Assembly: GCA_029260025.1 (NCBI GenBank)
Contig: JAJDDZ010000209.1
Coordinates: 1 to 34,685 of the forward strand
Direction of reading: 5' to 3'
DNA from: Phycisphaerae bacterium
GTDB taxonomy: Bacteria > Planctomycetota > Phycisphaerae > UBA1845
Length of the DNA stretch: 34,685 bases
Part shown: piece after piece, positions 1 to 7,345 of the stretch
Position numbering within the stretch: position 1 is the stretch's first letter
Layout: every line of letters begins with the position of its first letter
Made by a program: the position numbers and the translations under genes
Notes under the pieces: generated by a model
Database searches by the model: none
Told to the model about the DNA's origin: nothing
Seen by the model: only the letters and a program-made list of their open reading frames with translations

Positions 1-29
1 TCAGAGCATCGCCCGTAAGGAAGCTGATG
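1..29 (+). repeat. Dispersed repeat, copy A (window edge)
   Basis: An 8-base block TCAGAGCA, seven variable bases, then the 14-base block TAAGGAAGCTGATG. The same two blocks at the same spacing recur at 12093-12121. A short hairpin lies nearby here (TGGCGG 75-80 with CCGCCA 86-91), and another lies near the second copy. The element may extend beyond the left edge of the window. No coding role is apparent. Confidence 0.5.
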
Positions 30-106
30 ATCCCCCCGCAGTGTCCCAACATCGCCTATCGTATCGGGCGCCACTGGCGGCTTGCCCGCCATGGCTCCTT
101 GCATCC

Positions 107-134
107 TTGGTCCATGTCGAACTTCGCGTACAAT
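107..134 (+). promoter_or_regulatory. Candidate promoter of the selenoprotein gene, possibly leaderless
   Basis: TTGGTC (107-112), a 16-base spacer, then TACAAT (129-134). The predicted transcription start falls at about the ATG at 141, and no Shine-Dalgarno sequence precedes that ATG, so a leaderless message is possible. The same GTACAATAGA string stands just before the ATG at 21132. Confidence 0.35.
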
Positions 135-140
135 AGACCA

Positions 141-677
141 ATGGCCTACATCCCCTACATCGAAGAACCAAACGCTCCCGAAGACCTAAAAACCCTCTAC
201 AACCGCTACCGCGACCCCCTAGGTCACGTCGACAATATCCTAAAAATCCACGGCCCAAACCCCCCAAGTCTAGAAGCCCATGCAAAGCTCTACGTCACCC
301 TCATGCGAGGAAAGTCCGACCTGAGCAAGATCCAAAGAGAGATGATCGCCGTCGTCGTGTCGTCGATCAACGAATGTCACTACTGAATCCACCACCACGC
401 GGCAGGTCTTGCCCGACTAACAAAAGATGAAACGCTAGCGAAGGCTCTAGCTGCTGACTACAAAACCGCCCCCATCGAATCAGCCGAAAAAGAAATGCTA
501 AACTACGCCGCCAAACTAACCAAAACCCCAGCAGCAATAGAGAAGGGCGACGTCGATGCACTGCGAAACTCAGGATTTTCCAACACCGCCATCCTGGACA
601 TCGCCCAAGTCACCGCCTACTTCGCCTACGTAAACAGAATCGCAGATGGTTTGGGAGTGGAGTTAGAAGGGGAGTAA
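141..677 (+). CDS. AhpD-like peroxidase-related selenoprotein (in-frame TGA read as Sec82)
   Basis: This is a carboxymuconolactone decarboxylase/AhpD-fold protein of the peroxidase-related type, expected to reduce peroxides in the cytoplasm with a redox-active CxxC pair. The reading frame continues on both sides of a single TGA at 384-386 and gives 178 residues, normal for the family. The motif is Cys79-His-Tyr-TGA-Ile-His-His-His, so the stop stands exactly where the second catalytic cysteine belongs (family pattern N-x-C-x-Y-C-x-x-H-H). Downstream, in frame, the protein resumes at 387 and ends at the TAA at 675. A SECIS-like hairpin follows the TGA directly. The start at 141 (MAYIPYIEEP) was chosen because the family similarity begins there; ATG 114 is an alternative without better support. 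If Sec is not inserted, this would be a nonsense-mutated pseudogene, but the intact downstream frame and the hairpin argue against that. No sel genes are in the window. Confidence 0.85.
387..415 (+). promoter_or_regulatory. Bacterial SECIS-like element after the UGA
   Basis: GGCA (401-404) pairs with TGCC (410-413) around the loop GGTCT. G399-C414 and C398-G415 can extend the stem past a bulged C400. Exactly 18 bases separate the TGA from the loop GG. From memory, E. coli fdhF has the same 18-base spacing and the same GGUCU loop, which binds SelB. The loop begins with G, as bacterial SECIS rules require. Confidence 0.75.
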
Positions 678-723
678 CAACCGGGGGTGGGGTAGGTCAT
701 TCTTAGTCTTGACGTTTGCGAAG

Positions 724-1332
724 CTACTTCTGCTTCTCGCCCTCACCCTTGAGTGAGCTTAGCTCCGCCCGAAGGCTAGCGAGCTTATCAAGCTCCTTGC
801 GATGCTCAGCCTCGGCTTCCGCCTCGATGAGTCGGTCAATGTCGGCGTCCGAAATCACTTCGCTATCGCTGCTCATCTCCGCATCCTGGGCTGCGACGTC
901 TTCGACGGTATCGAGGAACATATTCATCCGCTCCTCCATCGTCTGCGACTGAACCATCGCTTTTTCCCAATCCGCCTGCGTTTTGACAAGGTCTGTCTCA
1001 CCAAAAAGCTTGCCGATTTCGCTGGCCATCATCCCCATCGCGGAGGCAAAGTCAGCCGACGCCTCAGCCTGCTTCTTAATTAGCAGGGCATTTTTAACCG
1101 AAAGCAGTTGCCGCTCAAGCATCTTACGAATCGTTGCGGTCTTCTTCAGCGAGTTGCGAATGAACGCATACTGATTCATATCGCCGATTTTCTTAGCGTG
1201 CTGGGCGTTGCGGATGAACTCGTCCTGGAACTTACCTTGTTCCCGGATAGACTTCTCGATCCGCCGAATCCCCTGCCGGATTTTGATATCCCGCTCGATC
1301 CGCCGTTCCTCTGCCGATTTGAAAAGACCCAT
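724..1332 (-). CDS. ESCRT-III-like (Snf7 superfamily) protein, Vps2/CHMP2-like in pattern
   Basis: A 202-residue, almost wholly helical protein. It starts with MGLF and has a strongly basic first half (about residues 8-90) forming a predicted long helical hairpin. A short helix around 95-110 (SAMGMMASEIGKLF) follows, and then an acidic second half with MEERMNMFLDTVED (132-145) and DADIDRLIEAEAE (162-174). The order of basic hairpin, small helices, acidic autoinhibitory region and short C-terminal helix is that of eukaryotic and archaeal ESCRT-III subunits. The tail LRAELSSLK (187-195) resembles a MIM1 helix without its arginine. It is the last gene of a run of three similar genes, 96 bases after the previous one. 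ESCRT-III proteins polymerise on membranes and remodel them; that role here is inferred. A generic coiled-coil or a distant PspA/Vipp1 relative is the main alternative. Confidence 0.6.
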   Translation of the reverse strand: MGLFKSAEERRIERDIKIRQGIRRIEKSIREQGKFQDEFIRNAQHAKKIGDMNQYAFIRNSLKKTATIRKMLERQLLSVKNALLIKKQAEASADFASAMGMMASEIGKLFGETDLVKTQADWEKAMVQSQTMEERMNMFLDTVEDVAAQDAEMSSDSEVISDADIDRLIEAEAEAEHRKELDKLASLRAELSSLKGEGEKQK

Positions 1333-1428
1333 ACGCTTTCTTTCTGCTAATCACATTGCGAGGCTGATGTGCATTCGTCGCGATAAACGCGCCGGCACCG
1401 AGTTTCATCACTCGCTATCTTGAATTTG

Positions 1429-2034
1429 CTATTCCTCTGGCGCAGCGTGCTTCTGCCGAACAGACTTATCCGCCTCTTCAAATGCTTCCTTCGCGTCCTC
1501 GATCGTTCCCGCGTCCATCTTATCCCAAATGTCGAGTACGGTATTTCCAGCCTCGCCCAATGAGCCGCCTTCTTCGTCAGCCGTCGCACCAACCGCCAGA
1601 ATTTCGTCCAGGCGCTCCTGATAGACTTCCGTACGGACCGAGTCCGATTCGATCAATTTCCCAAGACGTAGTAAGTCACCCTGACTCACAAGCCCCAGAC
1701 TACTAGAAGTACCAGCCCGCTCCGCATTCTCGCGAAGCATTCGCAAACGAGAAACCGTCAGCATCTCTTTGCTACGAATGTTAAGCTGCCGAGCAAGCAT
1801 CAGTTGCTCGGTCGTCTTGAACTCGAATTCCTGTGCAAGCGCACGACGAAGCTCAGGCGTCTTCTCGACAGATCCCCGCTCAAAAAGAGACTGCTTATTC
1901 GTCGCGATCTTGGTGATTTTATTCAAGAGCTGCGTACGGTCCTTCTCCAAAAGAAGCTCCTGCCGCCGCAACTCACTACGCGTCATACGCGAAAGTGGTT
2001 TCTTTCGTTTCAATAACCACTCAAGAAATGCCAT
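1429..2034 (-). CDS. ESCRT-III-like helical protein, second of three in tandem
   Basis: A 201-residue helical protein with the same design as its downstream neighbour. It has a hydrophobic/amphipathic N-terminus (MAFLEWLL) followed by KRKK, a basic helical hairpin (about 18-105), a short linker, and an acidic C-terminal third (about 125-201) ending in a flexible tail. It has no signal peptide or transmembrane segment. The gene lies 42 bases downstream of the third ESCRT-III-like gene's stop and 96 bases upstream of the next, so all three are probably co-transcribed. Similarity to Snf7-type proteins is at the level of charge layout and helix order and is weaker than for the 724-1332 product. 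An amphipathic N-terminal helix that inserts into membranes would suit this family. Confidence 0.5.
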   Translation of the reverse strand: MAFLEWLLKRKKPLSRMTRSELRRQELLLEKDRTQLLNKITKIATNKQSLFERGSVEKTPELRRALAQEFEFKTTEQLMLARQLNIRSKEMLTVSRLRMLRENAERAGTSSSLGLVSQGDLLRLGKLIESDSVRTEVYQERLDEILAVGATADEEGGSLGEAGNTVLDIWDKMDAGTIEDAKEAFEEADKSVRQKHAAPEE

Positions 2035-2076
2035 GTAACATGCTTTCGTTTTGCAAAGGTATCCGAATCGCAGACT

Positions 2077-3549
2077 TTAAGAAGCCTCCGGACCCGCCTG
2101 GTCGCGCTCTGGTTCAACTTGAGTAGGAGGCAATTCCTCAATAGGCTCTGTCGAATCCACCACCGCCGAATCTGATTCCTTGACCAAAGAAGCCTTCTCG
2201 CTCTCCTTCGAAACCGGCCCAGGCGCTGGAGCCTCTGCAGCCTTAACGTCATCACCCTCAAACTCTTTCAAAATCGCAAGCTCGTCCGCGCTAACCAATG
2301 ACGCTTCCAACCCAGTCTCCAAGCTCCCCACAAGCGCCGCGTCAGCGTTAAGCGTCTCAAGCATTTCTTCAGCTTTCACCGCGTTCTCGGTTAGCTCTTC
2401 CGTATCCGGAAGTTGAGCAATCTCACCTTGTTGAATCAAAGTCAGGTTATGAATGTCGGTGCTGATAATGTTGATCTGCTGATTAAGCATCCCAGCCGTC
2501 GTGTTTTGCCGTGCAATGTCCTTGCGAAGTTGTGCAACTTGCGCCGCGAGTCGACGACGCGGAACCGAAGACCCAGCCGCCTTCCCATCCGCAACCAACC
2601 CCGCCTCTTTTACTTCCAACTTCGTAATATCGTCATAAATCCGATCACGCCGCTGCGAAAGCGCAGCCCGCCGCTCGGATAGCATATTAATCTTCTCGGC
2701 TTCGTTTCCTTCACCGGAAAAAAGTCGCCGCACCCTGTCGATCATATTCATCGATCGTTTTCCTCCCTGCTGCTCCGCCGCTCCGCGGTAAAGCAGGAAT
2801 TCTCCACCTTTTTTCGCAACCCTCAACTCTGGATCATCGGCGGCAACCTTCTCGAACCCCTCTTGGACAACGTTTTCCGGGAGATTCGCTTCTTTCGCCA
2901 GTTGTGAAACCGAAATACCGCCAGTCAATAGGTCCGTGCTCCGATCCGCGATTATCTCCCGAACCCGCTCTACCTTTTGCTTCGACCCTTCCGGATCAAA
3001 TATTTTGAGCACACGCGGGTCAACGTTCTCGCCGCTAGCCGTAGCCTTCCAGCCGCCCATACCGTCCGGTTCAACAAGAACAACCGTCGAGTTTGCAGTA
3101 TCAAGTTTCGCACTCCGCGCTTCTTCCGTAAAACCAGTCGGCGCACAAATACCAATCAAATGCGGCGACCGCCGATCAGTCAGGAGCTTACGAACATGAT
3201 CGCCCAGCTCTCCAAGTCCGATTGGACCAGCGCTTCCGCTCTTGGCAAACTCATCCAAGGGAGAAAGAACCGATGCAATGGCAACGCCCGTTCGCTTTCG
3301 CCAAAAAAGCATCTTTCGCGCAAATCCCTGGAGAACGATCTTCCGGTTAGACGGCAATGATTTAAGTTTGTCACGATCGTACACCCGGTTCGCCGCCAGT
3401 AGCGCCCGCAGCCGATCCGACTCATCGTCATCCGCACGTTTCCAATGCGAACCCTTCAGATCTTTCCCCTTCGCGTCCTCCAGGTTCGAGTCAACGCCAG
3501 ATAGAAAGTCCGTCTCGAATTGCAGTGCTTTGCTCGCGTCAGTTCCCAT
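2077..3549 (-). CDS. Winged-helix plus ESCRT-III-like fusion protein
   Basis: A 490-residue protein in three parts. Residues 1-185 form an unrecognised globular region. It contains an alternating hydrophobic stretch (HLIGICAPTGF 130-140; STVVLVEPDG 154-163) that could be a Rossmann-like or nuclease-like fold. Residues about 188-256 look like a winged helix, with the helix-turn-helix pattern ISVSQLAKEANLPENVVQEGF and a following beta wing. Residues about 268-432 repeat the ESCRT-III-like layout, with a basic hairpin (RRRLAAQVAQLRKDI) and then acidic helices (TEELTENAVKAEEMLETLNAD). The last 58 residues are a disordered Pro/Glu/Ser tail. A winged helix joined to an ESCRT-III module recalls eukaryotic CHMP7, though nothing shows common descent. 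It is first of the three tandem genes, 122 bases after the small zinc-ribbon gene. Confidence 0.5.
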   Translation of the reverse strand: MGTDASKALQFETDFLSGVDSNLEDAKGKDLKGSHWKRADDDESDRLRALLAANRVYDRDKLKSLPSNRKIVLQGFARKMLFWRKRTGVAIASVLSPLDEFAKSGSAGPIGLGELGDHVRKLLTDRRSPHLIGICAPTGFTEEARSAKLDTANSTVVLVEPDGMGGWKATASGENVDPRVLKIFDPEGSKQKVERVREIIADRSTDLLTGGISVSQLAKEANLPENVVQEGFEKVAADDPELRVAKKGGEFLLYRGAAEQQGGKRSMNMIDRVRRLFSGEGNEAEKINMLSERRAALSQRRDRIYDDITKLEVKEAGLVADGKAAGSSVPRRRLAAQVAQLRKDIARQNTTAGMLNQQINIISTDIHNLTLIQQGEIAQLPDTEELTENAVKAEEMLETLNADAALVGSLETGLEASLVSADELAILKEFEGDDVKAAEAPAPGPVSKESEKASLVKESDSAVVDSTEPIEELPPTQVEPERDQAGPEAS

Positions 3550-3671
3550 GCATCTCGCCGTTTACGTCCAAATCCAATCTCTCATCTACGACAGGTTTGT
3601 AACCGGTGAATCAATCAAATACAACCGCACGTCACATCAGCACAGGCAAACCCACGATTCAACGCCACCCG

Positions 3672-3920
3672 TCACGACCGTCGCGCAACAAGCTTCGTCC
3701 CGCACTGACTACAGTAGCTCGCCTCGCGATTCTCTACTTTTCGACACCCTTCACGCGGGCACACCAGTCGCTCACCGCTGCCAGAGAAAGTATTCCGCCT
3801 TCCGAACACCAACCCGCAGGCAAAGCAAACCCCCCGCCAGACCGTGTGCAGAACGCCAAATACAAAGGCAGTGATCCCAAGCACAAGTACGATTGCAATG
3901 ACGAGCAGGTTCGCGGACAT
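3672..3920 (-). CDS. Small single-TM protein with zinc ribbon
   Basis: An 82-residue protein. Residues 3-28 form one transmembrane helix (LLVIAIVLVLGITAFVFGVL). They are followed by CFACG and then CPREGC...CSQCG, giving three CxxC-like knuckles in the cytoplasmic part. The ATG at 3920 was chosen because GAGGA stands about seven bases before it; a GTG at 3938 gives six extra residues. It lies 25 bases after the kinase gene, whose own C-terminus carries the same style of zinc ribbon. It may be a membrane partner of the kinase; that is inference from position only. Confidence 0.7.
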   Translation of the reverse strand: MSANLLVIAIVLVLGITAFVFGVLHTVWRGVCFACGLVFGRRNTFSGSGERLVCPREGCRKVENREASYCSQCGTKLVARRS

Positions 3921-3945
3921 CGTCGTTCCTCGATTCACCGAGCGA

Positions 3946-5010
3946 TCACGTCAATCGCCCCAGATCCTTTCCACAAGAGATACAAAACCGGTCGCTATAA
4001 TGCACAACCGATTCGCAAGAAGGACAACTCGGGACCGACTCCACCAGCTGATGTCCGCACCGAATACAAAACTGATCCGTCGGCTCCACAGTCATCTCGC
4101 ACGCAGGGCACGCTCTTCCATTTTTCCCAACCCTCGCCCTTCTCACAAAAGCAGGCAAAGGCGGAATCGTAGCATCGACGTGTTGACCCCGGCTTGTCTC
4201 CGGCGAAAGCGCAGCCAACATCTCCTCCGCAGAGGTAAACCGCTGCTCAAGTCGTGTGTAACAACGCCTCACCACATCATCAAGCCATGAAGGAACCTCA
4301 CTCCGCAGTTTCCCCGGAAGATCAAAACCCTGTGGCCTCTCCCCAGTGAGAAGCTCAAACAAAATCACTCCGCAAGAGTAAAGATCGCTCCGCCCATCAA
4401 CGTCCGATCCCTGCTTCTGCTCCGGCGACATATACGCCCATGTCCCCGCAATACTTTTTCCATTTTCCGTCAGCACGCTACCGCTTTGCATCAGCGATTG
4501 CGTGACATTTCCACTAACAGACCCAAGCCCAAAGTCCGTTACCTTCACGCAATGTTCGCTCAGTTCATCAAGACGCGAAACGGGCAGCGTCAAGAGTATA
4601 TTTGCTGGCTTAACATCCCGATGAACAATCCCGGCCGCGTGCGCGCTCGCAAGCGCCCCAAGAATCCCCCGAACGACAACAATCGCAGACTCAATCGGAA
4701 ACGCTGCCCCAGCGTGGTCGATCGCCTCCCGTAGCGACGGACCATCGATGTATTCCATGATCAGGTAAGGCGGGTCGCCGTACGGGTCCATATCGATCGC
4801 CCGCACGATGTTCGCGTCGTCCAACCCATGAATCGCGACCCCTTCGCGCTGAAGATTACGAACATATTGTGGGTCAGTTGGGATCTTAATTGCGACGACT
4901 TGGTCAAGCACGTGATGGCGCGCTCGCCAAACTTCGCCAAAGCTTCCCGCACCGACAACACGGTCAAGCAAGTAGTTATTGATTCGATCGCCTTCACGAA
5001 GCGCAGACAT
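3946..5010 (-). CDS. Ser/Thr protein kinase with tandem C-terminal zinc ribbons
   Basis: A Hanks-type (PknB-like) kinase with all catalytic elements. It has a Gly-rich loop (GAGSFGEV), Lys42 in VAIK, HRDVKPAN (catalytic Asp132), DFG (159-161) and a GTWAYMSPEQ activation segment end. The kinase domain fills residues 10-270. Instead of a transmembrane segment and sensor domain it ends in two zinc ribbons (CPAC...CIRCG about 300-317 and CPSC...CISCG about 328-346). It is therefore cytoplasmic unless recruited. GAGGG lies eight bases before the ATG. The gene precedes the small TM zinc-ribbon gene and the three ESCRT-III-like genes on the same strand, so control of that polymer by phosphorylation is a reasonable hypothesis. 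Confidence 0.93.
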   Translation of the reverse strand: MSALREGDRINNYLLDRVVGAGSFGEVWRARHHVLDQVVAIKIPTDPQYVRNLQREGVAIHGLDDANIVRAIDMDPYGDPPYLIMEYIDGPSLREAIDHAGAAFPIESAIVVVRGILGALASAHAAGIVHRDVKPANILLTLPVSRLDELSEHCVKVTDFGLGSVSGNVTQSLMQSGSVLTENGKSIAGTWAYMSPEQKQGSDVDGRSDLYSCGVILFELLTGERPQGFDLPGKLRSEVPSWLDDVVRRCYTRLEQRFTSAEEMLAALSPETSRGQHVDATIPPLPAFVRRARVGKNGRACPACEMTVEPTDQFCIRCGHQLVESVPSCPSCESVVHYSDRFCISCGKDLGRLT

Positions 5011-5136
5011 CGCAGAACCCTCATCTCAGCTTGCGAGGTCAACCGCTTCGCGCATCACGTGAAGTGCAAAACCAATCGGCCACGGTCAAACCAGCGCCAG
5101 CGGATAGAACATAAACAGTACAAGAGCGACGACTCA

Positions 5137-5547
5137 TCATCGTCCAAGATCCTCAAGCCGTTCCGCTTGGTGCTCGCAGGCCTTTAGATTATAGACGGCC
5201 GCAGCGAGGAATCCAAGAAAAAGGATCATCCAGGTAAACCCGCCGAGACCCGATATGCGCCCAATCAGACAGAACGCGACAACCGCATCAGCGATCAGGT
5301 ACCCAACTAGCATCAACACCGCAGCAATGTTCGAGTCCTTCGCAACAACCCAGCTCGTTAAGAAAAAAGTCGCCCAAGGAAGCGCCAAAACAATCCCGAT
5401 CCATACCAACACATACTTGATCGTCAGCCAAATCGTCTCAAGGTGTTCCGGGTGTTTCCAAAACCAAATCCCCGCCCCGATTGTTCCGAGCGCAATGATT
5501 CCGGAAATTACCTTTCCGCCTACATGTTGTCCAATTTCAGTCAGCAT
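5137..5547 (-). CDS. Four-TM membrane protein, unknown function
   Basis: A 136-residue hydrophobic protein with about four transmembrane helices: near residues 11-29 (VISGIIALGTIGAGIWFW), 40-66 (IKYVLVWIGIVLALPWATFFL), 73-95 (AAVLMLVGYLIADAVVAFCL) and 99-120. A short charged tail (HQAERLEDLGR) faces the cytoplasm. ATG 5547 was chosen because GAGGTG stands six bases upstream; a GTG at 5556 would overlap that ribosome-binding site. The family is not recognised. It sits 126 bases upstream of the kinase gene on the same strand and may belong to the same unit. Confidence 0.75.
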   Translation of the reverse strand: MLTEIGQHVGGKVISGIIALGTIGAGIWFWKHPEHLETIWLTIKYVLVWIGIVLALPWATFFLTSWVVAKDSNIAAVLMLVGYLIADAVVAFCLIGRISGLGGFTWMILFLGFLAAAVYNLKACEHQAERLEDLGR

Positions 5548-5739
5548 ATTCGTCACCTCAAAACGCGCCTCAAAGCGATGACCGCTTACCTCAGCCCGCT
5601 CGTTCTCAAAATCCTATCCGCGCGCAGCGACATTACCATCGTATTCGGTATCCGAACGGAAATATCCGCCGAAACCTGACCAGATTCCAGCTAGAATTGA
5701 AGACAAATGCGGTCGCCTAGGTCGAAACGAATTGAAGGC

Positions 5740-7167
5740 CTAAAGAGACGCCGTATCCGAAATCTTACCCGCCACGCGAAGCTGGTTCTTTCCCCCAGCC
5801 TTAGCTTCGTATAGCGCCTGATCCGCCGCACGCACAAGACCGTCTGCATCAACTGCGTCACACGTCGGAAGATTCGCGATTCCAACACTCATCGTGACCC
5901 CAGCAAGCGGGAATCGCTCAGAAAGGCTAATCCGAAACCGTTCGATGATTCGCGTTCCGAGGGATGCCGCCTGCTCTTGATCAGTTTGCGGAAGTAGTAT
6001 GATAAACTCATCACCACCGAACCGGGCTGCAACGTCGTGCGAACGAAGTTCCCCAAGAAGCGTTTCCGCTGTGAGCATAAGAAGCTCATCGCCAACCTGA
6101 TGTCCAAAAGTATCGTTGGCGGTCTTAAACTCATCCAGGTCGATCATAATGCAAGAGAGATCACCGTTGTGGCGTGAGGCCTCAGAAAATCGCCGACCCA
6201 GTGTCTCGTTAAAGTACCGTCGGTTATAAAGGCCAGTCAGCGGTTCGCGCGACGCAAGCTCACGAAGTTGCCCGGTCCGATGCGCTACGCGCTCTTCGAG
6301 TTCCGCGTTGAGGCGAATGATCCGTTCGTGCGTCTGTTGCTGTTGGTCAGCCATCTGGTTAAACGCCCGCGCCAACCGTCCGATCTCATCGTTGCGACTT
6401 AGCGAGCTACGAACGTCGAGTTTGCCCTGCGAGAACTTCAAGATCACATCAGACAAACCGTCAAGAGGCGAAACGATCCGACGAACCACCATGAACCCCA
6501 ACGGTACCGCGATGAACATCGCCAGCATCCCAACCCCGACCACAAGGTCAAGCTTATTCGACATCGTCCGTCCCCAGTCCCCCGCGATCGTCCCCGTGCG
6601 GACATACCCCAGAAGCTCGGTAGGACGACCGCGACTACGCCCAGAGACCGCCTCGCGCCGCGTCACAGGATACATCACGTCAAGAAACATAGGAGTCGTG
6701 TCATTATCAGCGAAAACAACAGGCGTCCCGGGGAACGGAACACTCGTAGCGCCATCTCGACGAAGTTTTCGCAGAATGTCAACGCCATGATGTTGGGCAG
6801 ACGCGAGTTGCCGACCCTCCGCGTCGGAGATCAAGACGTAAAGAAGTGGGGATCCATTCGACGACTCAACCGCAAGAGGTTGCAGCGCGCCCTCGTCGCC
6901 AGACTCCATCGTCGCTGCCACGCCCTTGGCAAGAAGACCCGCAGCGTGAACCAGCTTTTCCGAATGATTATTCCGAGCAAGCTCCCCGCTTGAGCGCAAG
7001 AGGTACCCAGAAACCACAGCCGTCACTGACAGCGTCAGCACAACGACCAGCGCCGTCGCCTTGAACTGCAACGTTGAAACGGCGTCACAAGTGACACGCC
7101 AAAGCGTGCGTGGCGCAGTCTCAGGCGGACTATATACAGAAGGCGCGACCATGGATAAAGCAGACAT
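5740..7167 (-). CDS. Membrane-bound diguanylate cyclase (sensor-HAMP-GGDEF)
   Basis: A 475-residue enzyme that makes cyclic di-GMP from two GTP. Order: N-terminal cytoplasmic leader; TM1 (about 36-57); an extracytoplasmic sensor of about 150 residues; TM2 (about 207-228, VVGVGMLAMFIAVPLGFMVV); HAMP (about 229-280); a short coiled-coil; and the GGDEF domain (about 305-465). The active site is intact (RFGGDEF). An inhibitory I-site RSHD lies exactly five residues before GGDEF, so product inhibition is expected. The sensor has no recognised ligand family. ATG 7152 (MVAPSVY) is an alternative start. It lies among the kinase/ESCRT-III-like genes on the same strand, with about 190 bases to the next gene. 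Confidence 0.95.
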   Translation of the reverse strand: MSALSMVAPSVYSPPETAPRTLWRVTCDAVSTLQFKATALVVVLTLSVTAVVSGYLLRSSGELARNNHSEKLVHAAGLLAKGVAATMESGDEGALQPLAVESSNGSPLLYVLISDAEGRQLASAQHHGVDILRKLRRDGATSVPFPGTPVVFADNDTTPMFLDVMYPVTRREAVSGRSRGRPTELLGYVRTGTIAGDWGRTMSNKLDLVVGVGMLAMFIAVPLGFMVVRRIVSPLDGLSDVILKFSQGKLDVRSSLSRNDEIGRLARAFNQMADQQQQTHERIIRLNAELEERVAHRTGQLRELASREPLTGLYNRRYFNETLGRRFSEASRHNGDLSCIMIDLDEFKTANDTFGHQVGDELLMLTAETLLGELRSHDVAARFGGDEFIILLPQTDQEQAASLGTRIIERFRISLSERFPLAGVTMSVGIANLPTCDAVDADGLVRAADQALYEAKAGGKNQLRVAGKISDTASL

Positions 7168-7345
7168 CTATCGCAAAACAGAACTCGAGAGCGCGGACCG
7201 ACCGCGCAACACCAAGAGCTGCGTCCATTATGCGTATCGACGCCTAAGGAAGGGAACTACATACCCTCAAGTCGACGAAGAAAGGGGGATCAGAGGACAT
7301 GGACCGGTGCGCATAGCAAGACCCGCAGTTATCGGACGATCAACC

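Noticed and set aside
384-386. TGA as a simple nonsense mutation making a pseudogene
   Set aside because: The frame stays open and family-like on both sides, the stop is exactly at the catalytic Cys, and a SECIS-like hairpin follows at the right distance.
3242-4290. Several overlapping plus-strand frames
   Set aside because: They are antisense to the winged-helix/ESCRT-III-like gene, the small zinc-ribbon gene and the kinase, and show no protein-like pattern.
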